Made by a program: the position numbers and the translations under genes. Shown here piece after piece: positions 9,706 through 21,726 of a DNA stretch of 29,114 nt. The notes under the pieces were generated by a model, which did no database searches, had not been told where the DNA came from, and saw only the letters and a program-made list of their open reading frames with translations. Position 1 is the first letter of the stretch. Every line of letters begins with the position of its first letter. This DNA comes from Saccoglossus kowalevskii (Eukaryota; Hemichordata; Enteropneusta; Harrimaniidae): positions 444,252-473,365 of the forward strand of contig NW_003130360.1 in assembly GCF_000003605.2 (NCBI RefSeq), given 5' to 3'.

Positions 9706-12700
9706 ATGTCAGAGGACAAAGGATTAAAGCAGTTTTTAATGATATTCAATGGAATAGTTGTGGTAAGTATTATAATTATACATCATAAAATTGTTAATTG
9801 TAAATCATACATCTATGAATTATGTGACTTCAAAATATTAACAAAAATGCTTTAGCTTTAGCACTCTGCAATAATATAATGTGATATATGTTATAAATTG
9901 ACAGAATTATAATTGCTAGGGTATATGGTACACATTATAACTTTTCAAAGCTATTAATTATCACTACTTCAATCCATATAACCACTATATTCATCAAATT
10001 CTTATAAACTTGTAGAATGTATTGTATTCCTTTACAAATCATTGAATTAAAAACAAAGCGATTCAAATCTGCTAAAATTTAACCCAGTGAATAACCTCCA
10101 TGCAAGTGAGCTTGGACTTTGTATTTACCTTCAAGAAAAAATGTTAGTATACTTGATCCTAGCATAATGTAACATTCACAATATTGGAAAGTTGCACCAA
10201 CAGAATATTACTGCCAGCCTGTACTAATATAGACCCAATAAAAATTCCATATTAAACAAATAATGAATGAGTCATAGTGTATCCTTTACTGACAAAATAC
10301 CGGTTTACCAAATTAACTTGCTCCTACCTCTGTGAATTCGGAAACGCTTAAAATAAACAAAAAATTGTTTGCATAAACAAGAGTACTAAAACAAACACTC
10401 AATTTTCCTAGTTCTTTACTCAATGGCACTGCTGTTTGTGCATATCTGAATGCATGTTCACCGTTTTGGTCTAAACAATATAAGTAATGGCAATCTGCAT
10501 TGTAGCTGTAATTAAATTAATATAAGCACTTGCTTTGAGGTGCCGGGGGGGGGGGGGGGGGTTAAATAAATTGGTTTAATATCACACCACTTGTTAGATG
10601 TGAGAGACACCAGTGGATCCTAGTTCTAAAGATTATAGTATAAACAAACAAACATGCAATCTTCAATATATTCCAAGTAAGACAGTGTTTGTTTCGAATG
10701 TTTCCTTGATTAACAGAATTGAACCCATTAAAAACCAGTGTCAAAAACATTCAAGAAAAATAGGTGTATAGCTGTTGCTATGTCTACAAACCTGTTTTGT
10801 TTACTGTAGTGAATTTAGTAGACTATTTGACCGCAAAGGTTACTTTATGCAAATACACCGCCTTTACAGTTTTTCTACTTCTCATAAGTCAGCCTTTCAA
10901 TCACATATCCCTATTTATTTTGTAATGTGTGTTGTGTATATCACACAAACTAAAAGCGCCTTAACTTGCATAACATGTGGAGCTTGTCAGCTAAATTTAT
11001 TGTAAGGATTGTAACGTCCTCTAATGTTACTGCACCGCCCACTCCTATTTTTAAGCAGCTTAAGGTGGTCAACATTTTCAAACAGTGCCGTTTTCACTTT
11101 GTACCTTTATGCACGGTATCATAAATGGCAACTTGCCACACACTATGTTAACTTATAACCTAACCTAAGCTATTCACATCTTAGACGCAATACAAGGCAG
11201 AGTTACCGTGATGACCTTATTGTCCCACGGATGAATACATCAGTCAATCAATTCGTATCTCATTCTGGTGTTAAATTGTGGAATAGTCTCCCTGTATCCT
11301 GAAGACCAAAATCTCAGAGCAGCACTTCACTTTGATAAAATCTAAATTTTATTTATTTAACCAGATTTATAATTGATATTTTATATAGTATGTAATATAT
11401 ATTATGGTTTCATTATATTTATGTCAATGTCATTTAAGGGGTTGACTAGCTGTTACCAGCTATTTCAGACTCCCGTTACCCACTATTGTTAAATTTTTAC
11501 AAAATTGTATTACATTTAGATTACTAAACATTGTTTTATGGGTAATAAACTTTAAACTTAAATTATTCATTTGTATACATTACCCTTTTATCCCCTGATT
11601 TCAGCTGACATAGAGGGGTTGGGGACTTGCAGTGGGAATATTGTGATTTGTATTGTAGAAATATGATCATAAAGACTAATAATAATTTTTAATATATAGC
11701 ATTGGCAGTTTTTAACATTTCAAGACATGAACAGAAATGAACAAAATGAGAATTGGATGAATTTGGCTATGTTCTGAGTTTTGCCATTTTCAGTATATGA
11801 ACAAAGATATTAATTTCTAGATGTCATGAACTTTAAAATGGGATCTATTGTGAGATCCGGAACTCATGGTCAAAATGCATTATATTTCCATTCCATTCCG
11901 GCATGTGTTGATGGTGATCATGAACTTCAATCAAAAACATATGTTGCTAACATGTATGACAATTAGAGGAATTAAGAGCTTACTTTATGAACATTTTACT
12001 CAAGAATACAACTACCATAGTTTGGAAACAGGTGGACAATTGAGGTGTGGGTATTTTATTTGCAAAAGCTATTGGAGTAGTTTTGAAAAATGTAGGAATT
12101 AATATAAACCATTTGTCATACTTGGTTTACTAGGTCATTTATACACTCAATCATTTCTGCATAAATTGTTAATGGGTCACATTTCTATAGAATTTCCAGC
12201 TGCTGATAACTGCATGCCTGCAAATATTGTTTATTTTTAGTATTTTTATTTTATATTAAACCATTGATGCATATCATATTTGAGTGTTCTGATAACTCGG
12301 GGGTAATTAAAGTGCCTGTGAATGCCTGTTAATTTCAGGCTCAAAATCAGAATAAATATTTTAAGTGAAATAATGTTTTTCATGATAATTTTGTTTTTAT
12401 GTATTTTAAAGTGGTACACAAATTCAAAACAGGAAACATGTTGATGTGCATTTCACAGGCACTGTGTATTGCTACAGAATAAATTTTAGTCTGTTTGCTG
12501 TACTAAAACAAAAAATGTATAATGTTTTCTGTGCATGCTTGCATGTATATGAATATATAAAGTCTTGTCTATTGATTAATTGAAACATTTTACAATTCAA
12601 GATTGTGTTAGTACGAATGTAAAGCAGCTCTTGGTGACAACAAATTATACATGTCACTAAACAATAAATTAATTAATAAAATTTGTTTTTCATATTTTAT

Positions 12701-15700
12701 TTTAGTTGGCTGGCTTAGCATTGGTTGGAGTTGGTGTATGGGTTGTAGTAGACTCATCAACACTAGTTGGTGTCTTGGATAATGCAGCAATAACAAACTC
12801 TGCTTATGGTTTAATTGTTGTGGGAGCATTTATTGCACTCGTTGGATTCTGCGGCTGCTGTGGAGCATGGAAACAAATCAAATGTCTTCTAATAATTGTA
12901 AGTATCCTTTGAAAATGAATTCTGTTCTGCAGCCACATGTCTGGACTGGTCATGTTCAAACTTACTTATCTGTACCTGTTAGGAGACATAGGCACTTTCG
13001 TGATCTGATTTGACATGGCAACCTTTTTAGTACATGTACTTTAAATTTCAAAATCTAGTGTGTTTGTCATTCTGGAACCAGTTCAAATCAAACTTTACAC
13101 ATAGGTTCAACTTCAGTATAATTCTGATTAAAAATTTCTGACTGGCTTATTAAGTTTTATTTTAGTATATATTTATTCTTTGTTTCAGTGTGAAACTGTG
13201 ATTCAAAAACTTTAGTTCTTTTTGAATAAGTATGTATGCAAATGCTTATAGATTGATTATTTTTGTTTCAGTATCTCATTGTTGTTGGCATTATGTTCCT
13301 CTTTTTATTGGCTGTCGCTGTGGTGATCGCAGTATATCAAGCTGAACTAGAAACCTTCCTTGAAATTCAGATGAACACAACTCTACAGGAAAGTTATGGA
13401 GTCAAAGATGCATTCACAGAAACCTGGGATACCTTACAGTTAACAGTAAGTCTTACAAAACTATGGTATATAACGACATATTTAACATTTCTCCCAGTGC
13501 CTCCCAGTGTAAGTTGTCATCTTGTACAACTATTCCTGAGGTTCACATGACAAAACTGGATTTCAATAGCTGGTGCCTCTGAAGACCTGGACTCAACCCC
13601 ACCGCCATCTTTTTTCACTTGCAAGTGATTTAATCATCAATATGCATATGCTATGTTTTCAGTGTTCACATTTTGGACATAGTCATTACAAATTGGCACT
13701 AATGACACAGGAAATGTTTTATTAGAAATAAAAATCGGAGGAAAAAGATCAATAGTTACAGCTATTTCTGCTTTAAAATTATTTATCATTATGGTAAGCT
13801 TAGATACTGTATTTTAGTGACTATAATATGACTAGCTATGATCTAAAATGAACAAAATGGCAGATTTGATGACTTACTAAGACAGCAATATCACAGAAAA
13901 CATTACCTAGTATTCCCTTATATGCCAACTGGTGGCTAATCAGCCGTCTACTCTAGACCTTATAATTGACATTAGCTGCATATGTCTAAAGTACTGCAAG
14001 TATAAGAACGTAATTCAGTCACCTACTCTCATAATTTAGCTTAGTGGTCCAAATCTTACAAGTGGCATTGTATATCTAATATTCTGCTTGTATAGTCAAT
14101 TCAGGGAAAATTATGCATACATATTGTGTGTTTAAATAATTAAATGTGGCAGTTACTTTAACTAACAGCTGAGTATAGAGTTGATATAATCTAACTATTT
14201 ATTTAAAACTTAATGAGCCATGTAGATAACATTTCTCATCAGTTTCTAGATCACCCTCAATGAAACATCATGGTAATAATTTTTTTTAAATATTTTTTAA
14301 ATAGTTTTCCTGCTGTGGCACTTCATACTACACTGACTATGAGACATCAGAATGGTATAAGACGACAACCTCTCCATCTCAGAAATGGCCAGGAACTTGC
14401 TGCAAATATGAAGGAAGTAGTGTCAAAAATGAAGCCAAATGTTATGATGAAAACTCACAAGACTGGCATGATTATATGAATACTAATGTGAGTTCAACAA
14501 TCCCTGAATATAACAGTATCATTATTTTGAACCAACTACTCTGAAACCATTGATTTTCACCAACCTTTAATTTCACTATTAATTTTGATGCTTTGAGCAA
14601 TTTCACTGGGTTTTAAGTTCACAAACTTGGCAGGGAATAATTGGGTTTTATTTACATTGTAATTTTAGAATTTAACTTATCAGCGAAAAAATAGCGAAAC
14701 TAAAAACCAGGAAATACTGCATTCACACAGTTTGCATATACAAGTTTTACTCTCCCAATATTTTTTTTTTTGTATTAAGATTATTCAGTACTACAACAAG
14801 ATACACAGGTTTTCAACTGACGTGGGCAATAATGTGAAGCAAAACTGTTTTCATTCTTGATCACATGTATGCAATGTATACAACTTTATAAGATGCTTTA
14901 ATAATCTGTTTACAAATTTAAATGCATGCTGTGGGATGACCACTGACCTTTAACCCCTTATAAAACATTTTCAACAAACAACCCGCAAATTTGAGAAAAA
15001 GCATTCAAAATATTTTGGTCTAAGATGGGAAACTGTTTATTTGGTTCATATTGACAAAATAAATTATAGAAAACTACTTCAAATGTGAATCAATTTTTTG
15101 GCAAGAGAATTCGGTTGGCATTAATTCATTTTTACAGAATCTTTTTGTAACTTTCTGAATAAACTGTGACATCATTTTCCAGTATTATCCTGAATAACAG
15201 TATACACCAAAACATTAATATTGAAACATCTATTTCTAATCCGTATCATTAATAATATTTGATTGATTTTCAATTTCAGGGATGTTACAACACTGTAAGT
15301 ACGCTCATAACTGATAATATCACTATTGTTGGAGCTGTGCTTATTGGACTTTGTGTCATCATTGTAAGTACAAAGTTATAATGAATATAAGTCTGCTTTT
15401 ACAATTTAATAATTATGACATGAGGAAGAAATTTGTGAAAGTCACTGAATCAGAGTCTTAATGATTTCAAAACATTTTTATGAATACATTGTTTTCCTTA
15501 CTCGCGAAGTTCATGAAACTTTGTCTCATGTAAATTTAAAGCGACTTAAAGTATTGCTGAACATTTGGGTAAACTAATGGTAGCTTATCTATATTATTGA
15601 TGCATAAAAGGTTGATTACATGACATGTTTACCATTGTCTTTCATCACCAGCTGGTGGGGATTGAAATGAATGATTTCTACTATCTGTAATATAACTGTC

Positions 15701-15859
15701 AATCAAATTTTAGTATGCACTGTTGATTTGGCTTTAACTCACTGCCATGACTTGTGTGTTGTAATTAACATGTTTAGTATGTTTTTTTTTGTTTTTTTCT
15801 AGATCTGTGGACTGTGTGCAGCCTGCTGTATGTACCATTCCATAGGCAAAAATGACTAG
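9706..15859 (+). CDS. Tetraspanin, complete, 6 coding exons
   Basis: Tetraspanins are four-pass membrane proteins that organise receptors, integrins and enzymes into membrane microdomains. Exons: 9706-9762, 12706-12897, 13272-13445, 14305-14487, 15280-15363 and 15803-15859; all junctions are GT-AG, phase 0, totalling 747 nt and 248 aa. The ATG at 9706 has a strong CCACC context. Membrane segments lie near residues 9-34, 53-73, 79-105 and 216-240. The small loop is between the first two. The intracellular CGCCGAWK follows segment two. The large loop (about 106-214) carries the family CCG motif (144-146), a PGTCC motif (Cys 173, 174), then Cys 187 and Cys 204, so six cysteines and probably three disulfides. 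N118-T-T and N215-I-T are possible glycosylation sites. Juxtamembrane cysteines (79, 232, 235, 238, 239) are likely palmitoylation sites. The family is certain; the vertebrate orthologue is not, so no symbol is given. Confidence 0.95.
10545..10561 (+). repeat. Poly(G) tract, 17 G
   Basis: An uninterrupted run of 17 G follows GTGCC in AT-rich intronic DNA. On the coding strand it would be a G-quadruplex-prone homopolymer. The length may be unstable or affected by sequencing error. Confidence 0.85.
11030..11570 (+). pseudogene. Truncated, decayed non-LTR retrotransposon (LINE) 3' end
   Basis: From 11177 one frame reads HLRRNTRQSYRDDLIVPRMN and continues to a KLWNSLP motif, ending in a stop near 11300. 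This 'TR...DLIVPR...G.K.WNSLP' signature is the usual C-terminus of reverse-transcriptase polyproteins of non-LTR elements. Upstream pieces (11030-11170) look like more of the same protein broken by stops and frameshifts. An AT-rich 3' tail follows, with GGGTAATAAACTTTAAACTTAAA near 11540-11563. No catalytic reverse transcriptase domain remains. It is a 5'-truncated dead copy within tetraspanin intron 1. Confidence 0.7.
14530..14720. mobile_element. Degraded copy of the TACTGTAAAA MITE family
   Basis: TTTCACTGGGTTTTAAGTTC (14600-14619) on the left and CAGCGAAAAAATAGCGAAAC followed by a CCAGGAAATACTG-like end (14682-14718) repeat the inner pattern of the element at 7546-7756. The termini are eroded and no target duplication is seen. 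It lies in tetraspanin intron 4. Confidence 0.5.
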
Positions 15860-16261
15860 ATTCATGATACAGAAATGAATGGAGGCTATTATTTTATCAA
15901 TATCAGTCAGAATAGAAAATTTTACTTTTTAAAATTCTCCACTCTCAGTATATGATGTTTTCCTGTAAAAACAAGATGGCAGAATATGGTACACAGTCGT
16001 ATAAGTCAGTCTCCTGTCTATAAAGCAAGCTGTGTTTTGTAATTAAAGTGCCTGTCATTGCCGCAAGCATTGAATTTTTTAACAAAGTATCATTGTAAAA
16101 GTAGAACCGATGTGTTTTAAACTAGAGTACAAACACACTTGTTTTAGTGACATTACCCGGTATAACTGAACCATCATATACTGAACTGTGGAGATGTTAA
16201 GTCATTTTAATAATTTTTAAACCAGTAAACGTGCAAATTAATATATCTCTCTAAAATATCA

Positions 16262-16267
16262 AATAAA
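16262..16267 (+). terminator. Tetraspanin poly(A) signal AATAAA
   Basis: AATAAA lies 403 nt after the tetraspanin stop and is followed by a TGTTTTGGCTCTTTTGATTTT-like U/GU-rich stretch. No earlier perfect signal was seen in the 3'UTR, so this is the likely cleavage site. Confidence 0.65.
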
Positions 16268-16402
16268 TGTTTTGGCTCTTTTGATTTTATTCTGGGTATG
16301 CGAGGAGTATTTTTAAAGTAAGCATTTTTATTTTAGTGTTATCATTCTCGCATTGAATGCATTTATGAGTTATATTATCAGTATTACTTTATCATTAAGG
16401 AT

Positions 16403-16423
16403 AACACTTATTTTATAAGTGTT
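16403..16423. repeat. Small perfect hairpin
   Basis: AACACTTA, a 5-nt loop, then TAAGTGTT form an 8-bp perfect stem just beyond the tetraspanin 3' end. It is not a transcription terminator in the bacterial sense, and its role is unknown or none. Confidence 0.4.
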
Positions 16424-16494
16424 TATGATTTATTGACAATATGGGAAATGTACATATCAGTTATTAGTATATAGAAAACTCTTAAGGACGGTGG

Positions 16495-16710
16495 TCATTG
16501 CTCTGCGTCATGTTCGGTATGGGACTCATAGCGACATGTACAACACATGAAATTCAAACGCACGCTACGCATCATTTATGCAAGTCGTATTTATATAGTG
16601 AAATGATACAACAATGTACAATATTCCATCACCAAAGGTGCATTAACATTTTTAACTTATCTTGTTTTTTTATTTTGAAAATACACTGTATTATATTGAT
16701 TTTCAGCTGA
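16495..16710 (+). repeat. Diverged dispersed repeat, copy 1 of a local pair
   Basis: GGTATGGGACTCATAGCGACATGTAC, then TAACATTTTTAACTT and a terminal TTTTCAGCTG, align in order with 17425-17600 (GATATGGGACACCTAGCAACATATGCAC, TAACATTTTTTCAACTT, ATTCAGCTG). The two copies are about 925 bp apart in direct orientation and have many substitutions. Neither has a stable shared frame, so this is a non-coding repeat. Confidence 0.5.
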
Positions 16711-17419
16711 CGTTGCAATGTAGTAAAGTATTAATCTGAATACAACTAGCCACTAGATATGAGGCAATTGTGGTAAAGTAAAATGGGTAAAAAAATAAGC
16801 TGTTACATCATCATTTTGATCCGTCCGTCAATAAAAAAAAATTTGAGAGAATTTACCAATTCTAAATGTTCAACTAAACAACCAATCAGGGTTACCTATT
16901 TGAAGGACATAGAACATACATTTATCTACCGGTGTATCATTTTGATGTCACATAAGTGCATCACAAGGGAAAGATCTATTGAATCAAAGTTACCACATTA
17001 GGGTGACAACTTGTCCACCACAGTTGTATGTAAAATAGGACAGTAGAGCAGGTATAAATAAACTTGGTACAAGGATTTAGAGGTTATTATTCACTTATTC
17101 AGGGGGGGTGTAACATTTATGTTTTCAACCAACAGCATTAAAGCCTACCGTATGCTGAATACAACTGTGCTACAATTTTGATTTTATCATTCAGTAGGTC
17201 ACATTTTTATTTTTTGTCTGGTCACAAGAAAAATTGAGAATTTGAGTTTAACTAGTTGAGAAAAACCTTGGACTGTAGTCTGATGAAAATATGATATACA
17301 TGTAGTTACAAGTTAGGAAAACTGTAATGTATAATTTTACCTTTATATGCAACCTTCTTTTCACTTTAAATTGAAATTGTGAACTTAATGTATGTGAGTA
17401 AATTCTTTTTCTTTTGACG

Positions 17420-17600
17420 ATGAACAGTTCTGATATGGGACACCTAGCAACATATGCACAATTTGTGTACATGATCCAAACATCAAACGTGTGCTGTAGC
17501 ACTAACATTTTTTCAACTTTTCTATTTATTCTGAACATTTTTAACTGCCTGTGCATGTGAAATATCTTTCAACTCATTCTAAATTTACATATTCAGCTGT
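17420..17600 (+). repeat. Diverged dispersed repeat, copy 2 of a local pair
   Basis: This is the partner of 16495-16710, with the same order of blocks and similar spacing. The open frame on the opposite strand here (about 100 codons) shows no recognisable domain and is not conserved in copy 1. Confidence 0.5.
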
Positions 17601-18617
17601 GTTGATTTTAACCCTTTGAATAATAATTTTGTCTTTCAAATTGGGAAGTTTTGCACATTTGCAGTGATGTGCGTAACCCTACATATCAGGCTTCAATATT
17701 AAAGTATTTACAACCTAGATGTAATTAATCAATACAGACATGAACTAAAAAAACTGTAGTGTTGACTTCAACTAATTTTAAACACTTTTACCGTCTGCCA
17801 ATGTAAACATATCATGAATTGTTTTACTTTTGCGTTTAACCAAGAAAACTCCGCAAATGCATGTGGTCACATGGGATTTTATTTTAAATGAAATAAAAAA
17901 AATTAAATATACTCGCATATTTGTCAAAGTTGTTTAGTTTATTGCAGAAGGAAATCTGTAATTGTATGTTACACAGTATAAAATTTTACTAGATTGTAAC
18001 TCTAGCAAACCCATCTATTTACTAAAGAGCACAAAAACACAATACAGTTCATTGTGAAATAATCATGTCTCAATCTGAAAACCTGATATCCAATTTTGAA
18101 CAAAAAATAGAAATGATGCAATACATGTGCACTTTGCATAGAACATACACAATAATCATACAAAGACTTTTTCAAAATAGACCTGACCATGTCAAAACAG
18201 TTACCATGATGTGCCAAATTTTAATTTAAAAACAAATTACATGGTTCCTTGAATGATAACATTGAACAATAAGTTTGGTTTGTGACTATTTACTGTGTAG
18301 ACGCAAGTATTTCATGAAAACACTGACAAGACGTAATAAATGACCAAGCTCAGTATGGTCACATTTCATGATCCAGTATACAACGAATGTCTGCCTCAAA
18401 AATTTGGACGACTTGATTGAACTTCACTTTCTCTTTTTTTATAAACCAAAATGACTATCTTTCAGAGGGGAATGTGGCATTGAAATATTCTTACTGGTAC
18501 TTCATCAAAATTGACTGTTAAATTTATGTATCATTACTACTTTATTGTTTTATCTTCAAATCCTTTGCAATGTTTTGACGCCACTATGATGTTATGACCT
18601 TTGTTTGCCCTGTTTTT

Positions 18618-19640
18618 AGTCCCCGTTTGGACGCAGTCCGAAAACGGGGACTCATGTTTTGACCTCCGTGCGTGCATGTGTGCGTCTGTGCGTGCGTCCG
18701 GACCTGTATCTTAGAAATGCCTGGACCAATCACAATCAAACTTCACACATACATCATACATGATATCATACATATGCACGTCAATTTGTTTCACGATCTG
18801 AATTAAGATGGCCGAATGGTGGCCATTTTTGTGCTAAAAATCATCAAAATCAAGCATTTCTTGGCTGTTTACAGATGGATTTTGTTCAAACTTGGTATAT
18901 ACATTAGAAATTGTAGGACCTTGATGCACATCATTTTGTTTTACAATCTGATTCAAGATGGCCGAATGGCGGCCATGTTTGTGCTAAAAATCATCAAAAT
19001 CAAGCATTTCTCGGCTGTTTACAGATGGATATTGTTCAAACTTGGTATATACATCAGACATTGTAGGACCTTAATGCACAGCATTTTGTTTTACGATCTG
19101 AATCAAGATGGCCGAATGGCGGTCATTTTTGTGCTAAAAAATCCTCAAAATCAAGCATTTCTCGGCTGTTTACAGATGGATTTTGTTCAAACTTGGTATA
19201 TACATTAGACATTATGGGACCTTGATGCAAATAATTTTGTTTTCCAGATAAGATTAAAAATGGCCGACTGGTGGCCATTTTGTTTTAATGAATGTGGTTC
19301 TCGTGCCATATCTCTGACTTGCTTTCACTGATTATGTTCGAATTTTAAATACATCATGTCATATTCAAAATGGCCAAATGGTGGCCATTTTTGTGCTAAA
19401 AAATCATCAAATATCAAGCATGTATGGATGGATTTCGTTCAAACTTGGAACATATATTAATCATTACAGGTTCCTGGTGCACATCATTTATTTTTCAGAT
19501 TGGATTCAAAATGGCTGTCTGGTGGCCATTTTGTTTTAATGTTTTGACTTGTTTTGACTGGTTATATTCAAATTTTAAATATTCATTATACATCATATCA
19601 TATATAAACATGTATTCAAAATAGCTGATTTTGAATGCTG
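18618..19640 (+). repeat. Dispersed 'ATGGCC' repeat, copy B, with internal ~150-bp tandem units
   Basis: It opens with an 11-bp perfect hairpin, AGTCCCCGTTT (18618-18628) and AAACGGGGACT (18642-18652), then a GTGCGT-rich stretch and TTCACACATACATCATACAT. Next come tandem units starting at GATGGCCGAATGG (18807, 18957, 19107) and diverged forms near 19259, 19368 and 19509; the first steps are exactly 150 bp. Each unit has the near-palindrome ATGGCC...GGCCAT, TCAAGCATTTCT, GGCTGTTTACAGATGGATTT and TTCAAACTTGG. Because 150 is a multiple of three, a 130-codon frame is open over 18816-19208; I read it as a by-product. Confidence 0.75.
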
Positions 19641-20451
19641 TTCCAGAGCAATATCTCTCAATATGAACACGTACTTTTTTGACGATCAGATACAAATGTC
19701 AATAATTTTAATGTTAAAAAATCATATTCCTGACATGGTTATATTCCAGCTATATTACTATAAATAAAACTATATATCTTAAATTTGATAACTAACGGGA
19801 ACTGTGCCATGCATGGCTTGTTTACATAGATTTCGCATAACGCAGAAATTGGTCTATTGTTGAATGCACTTCTAATGGAGTAAACACAGTACCTGCAATA
19901 CAGGGTGAAGTATATGTACACCTTAGCACAAGTTTTGATGGAAAACTTCTGTTTAGTCAGAAATTATAGCTAAACTATTAAGCCATAATATGTATGTTCA
20001 CCTATAATAATTGAATGCATGGAGCATGTGTGGGCACGATGTTTTATTTTGACTAACATGTCACAACTTGTACTCATTTCTACAAACCAATATAGTAGAG
20101 CAGTAATTTTTGGATCAATGTTATCATTTAAAGAACTGTTGAATCACCTGTAATATTTACACTGACAGTACCCAAATTATAAGTCCTTGTTTTTGGATTT
20201 TGAATATAGCTTCTATTCCTTCATGGACTTGTCTATCAACTGATCTGATCATAGACAGAATAAATATGCATAAAACTCTTGTAAAAAAAGGTTTCACGAA
20301 GGATGCTCAGACCTACAAACCCCAGGATGAACAGCTTTCTTTCATTCTTTGTTACAATGAGCGCTTGTGATATTTACTTTGTACATATTACACATATATG
20401 ATTGAATAACATTATTTGTGTTGACACTTACTATTTGCTTCTGAACACTAA

Positions 20452-21128
20452 AATATCCATGTATAAAGATGCAATATTCATGTGTAAAGGTGCAATATCC
20501 ATGTGTAAAGATGCAATATTCATGTGTAAAGGTGCAATATCATGTGTAAAGGTGCAATATTCATGTGTAAAGGTGCAATATCTATGTGTAAAGGTGCAAT
20601 ATTCATGTGTAAAGATGCAATATATATGTGTAAAGGTGCAATATCTATGTGTAAAGGTGCAATATCTATGTGTAAAGGTGCAATATTCATGTGTAAAGAT
20701 GCAATATTCATGTGTAAAGATGCAATATCTATGTGTAAAGATGCAATATCTATGTGTAAAGATGCAATACCTATGTGTAAAGATGCAATATCTATGTGTA
20801 GTAAAGATGCAATATCTATGTGTAAAGATGCAATATCTATGTGTAAAGGTGCAAAATTCATGTGTAAAGATGCAATATTCATGTGTAAAGATGCAATATT
20901 CATGTGTAAAGATGCAATATTCATGTGTAAAGGTGCAATATTAATGTGTAAAGGTGCAATATTCATGTGTAAAGGTGCAATATCCTTGTGTAAAAGTGCC
21001 ATATCTATGTGTAAAGGTGCAATATCCTTGTGTAAAAGTGCAATATCTATGTGTAAAGGTGCAATATACATGTACAAAAGTGCAAAATCTATGTGCAAAG
21101 GTGCAATATCTATGTGTAATAGTGAAAT
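20452..21128. repeat. 21-bp minisatellite, about 32 units
   Basis: The unit is AATATTCATGTGTAAAGGTGC with two variable spots: G/A in AAAGGTGC versus AAAGATGC, and TTC/TCT/TCC after AATA. A 1-bp loss near 20539 and a 3-bp gain (an extra GTA) near 20801 break the register. Because 21 is a multiple of three, two plus-strand frames and minus-strand frames stay open for up to 253 codons, giving heptad peptides such as MCKGAIS or PLHIDIA. No start context, splice signal or family similarity supports translation. It sits about 600 bp beyond the EMC10 stop. Confidence 0.95.
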
Positions 21129-21522
21129 GTCCTGACAACATATATCATTGAGATTGAAAACAATAAGACGCAAATGACGATGACAAACACAGTGTGTGTC
21201 ATGGATGACTGATAAAATTCGCAAAGTGAAAAATTGAAATATGCATAGATTCACTGTGAAAAAACAAGCAATGTAAAGCACAGCCGTTTATACCATGAAA
21301 AACACAAACATTTAACAACTAGAAAGTCAATAAGATCGGCAGTGTGCACAGCATCTTTCGCTGAATCAAACCATGGAAGTATAAACTGTTAATACCTCCA
21401 TGATCAAACTAATTATACTTCTGTGGGAGTAGAAGCTTTAACTTTTTGGTGGCCTCAATCATATATTTCAAACATATAGGACAAAAGAGTGATTAGCAAA
21501 AACAAAAAGATTTTAACCATCT

Positions 21523-21528
21523 TTTAAT
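21523..21528 (-). terminator. Candidate EMC10 poly(A) signal ATTAAA
   Basis: ATTAAA on the minus strand lies about 200 nt beyond the EMC10 stop. It is the common variant of AATAAA; other AT-rich variants nearby are possible, so this is tentative. Confidence 0.3.
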
Positions 21529-21726
21529 GTCTGCTGTTCATCCTTGGGTTCGTAGGTCCATGCTCAGACTGACCAATTGATTGATGCCCTCAATTGCACT
21601 GATTTAAATTTACAACTAGGTGCTGTACAATGGTTTTAATAGAAAATTCCCAAGCCCACTCTGAGATGATGTTCAATGCTTTACAAACAGGACAGGTTTA
21701 CTGCAATATAATCGCATCCATGCTGG

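Larger units (their letters stand above)
9763..12705 (+). other. Tetraspanin intron 1
   Basis: This 2.9-kb phase-0 intron lies between donor GTAAGT (9763) and acceptor TTTTATTTTAG (12705). It contains a 17-nt G run (10545-10561), a dead LINE tail (about 11030-11570) and otherwise AT-rich sequence. The short ATG-led frames in it show no family resemblance. Confidence 0.8.
15860..18617. other. Tetraspanin 3'UTR and gene-free DNA
   Basis: The first ~420 nt are the probable tetraspanin 3'UTR. After that I see only the small hairpin, the diverged repeat pair and AT-rich DNA with short random frames. No RNA gene was recognised. Confidence 0.5.
19641..21726. other. Gene-free DNA beyond EMC10, including its 3'UTR
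   Basis: Apart from the 21-bp minisatellite this is ordinary AT-rich DNA. EMC10 transcripts should end within 21129-21726. No AATAAA on the minus strand was seen close to the stop; ATTAAA at 21523-21528 (minus) is a candidate signal. Confidence 0.4.

Noticed and set aside
12990..13110. Possible fourth fragment of the 'ATGGCC' repeat
   Set aside because: Only short words match (ATCTGATTTGACATGGC, CAAACTTTACACATA); too diverged to call.
17248..17556. 102-codon minus-strand frame
   Set aside because: No domain or signal; overlaps a diverged non-coding repeat whose other copy lacks the frame.
18816..19208. A 130-codon protein with 50-residue repeats
   Set aside because: It follows from the exact 150-bp tandem period; dispersed copies do not keep the frame, and no start or splice support is seen.
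20402..21281. Long frames (180, 197 and 253 codons) on both strands as genes
   Set aside because: They are translations of a 21-bp minisatellite whose period is a multiple of three; no splice sites, start context or family similarity.
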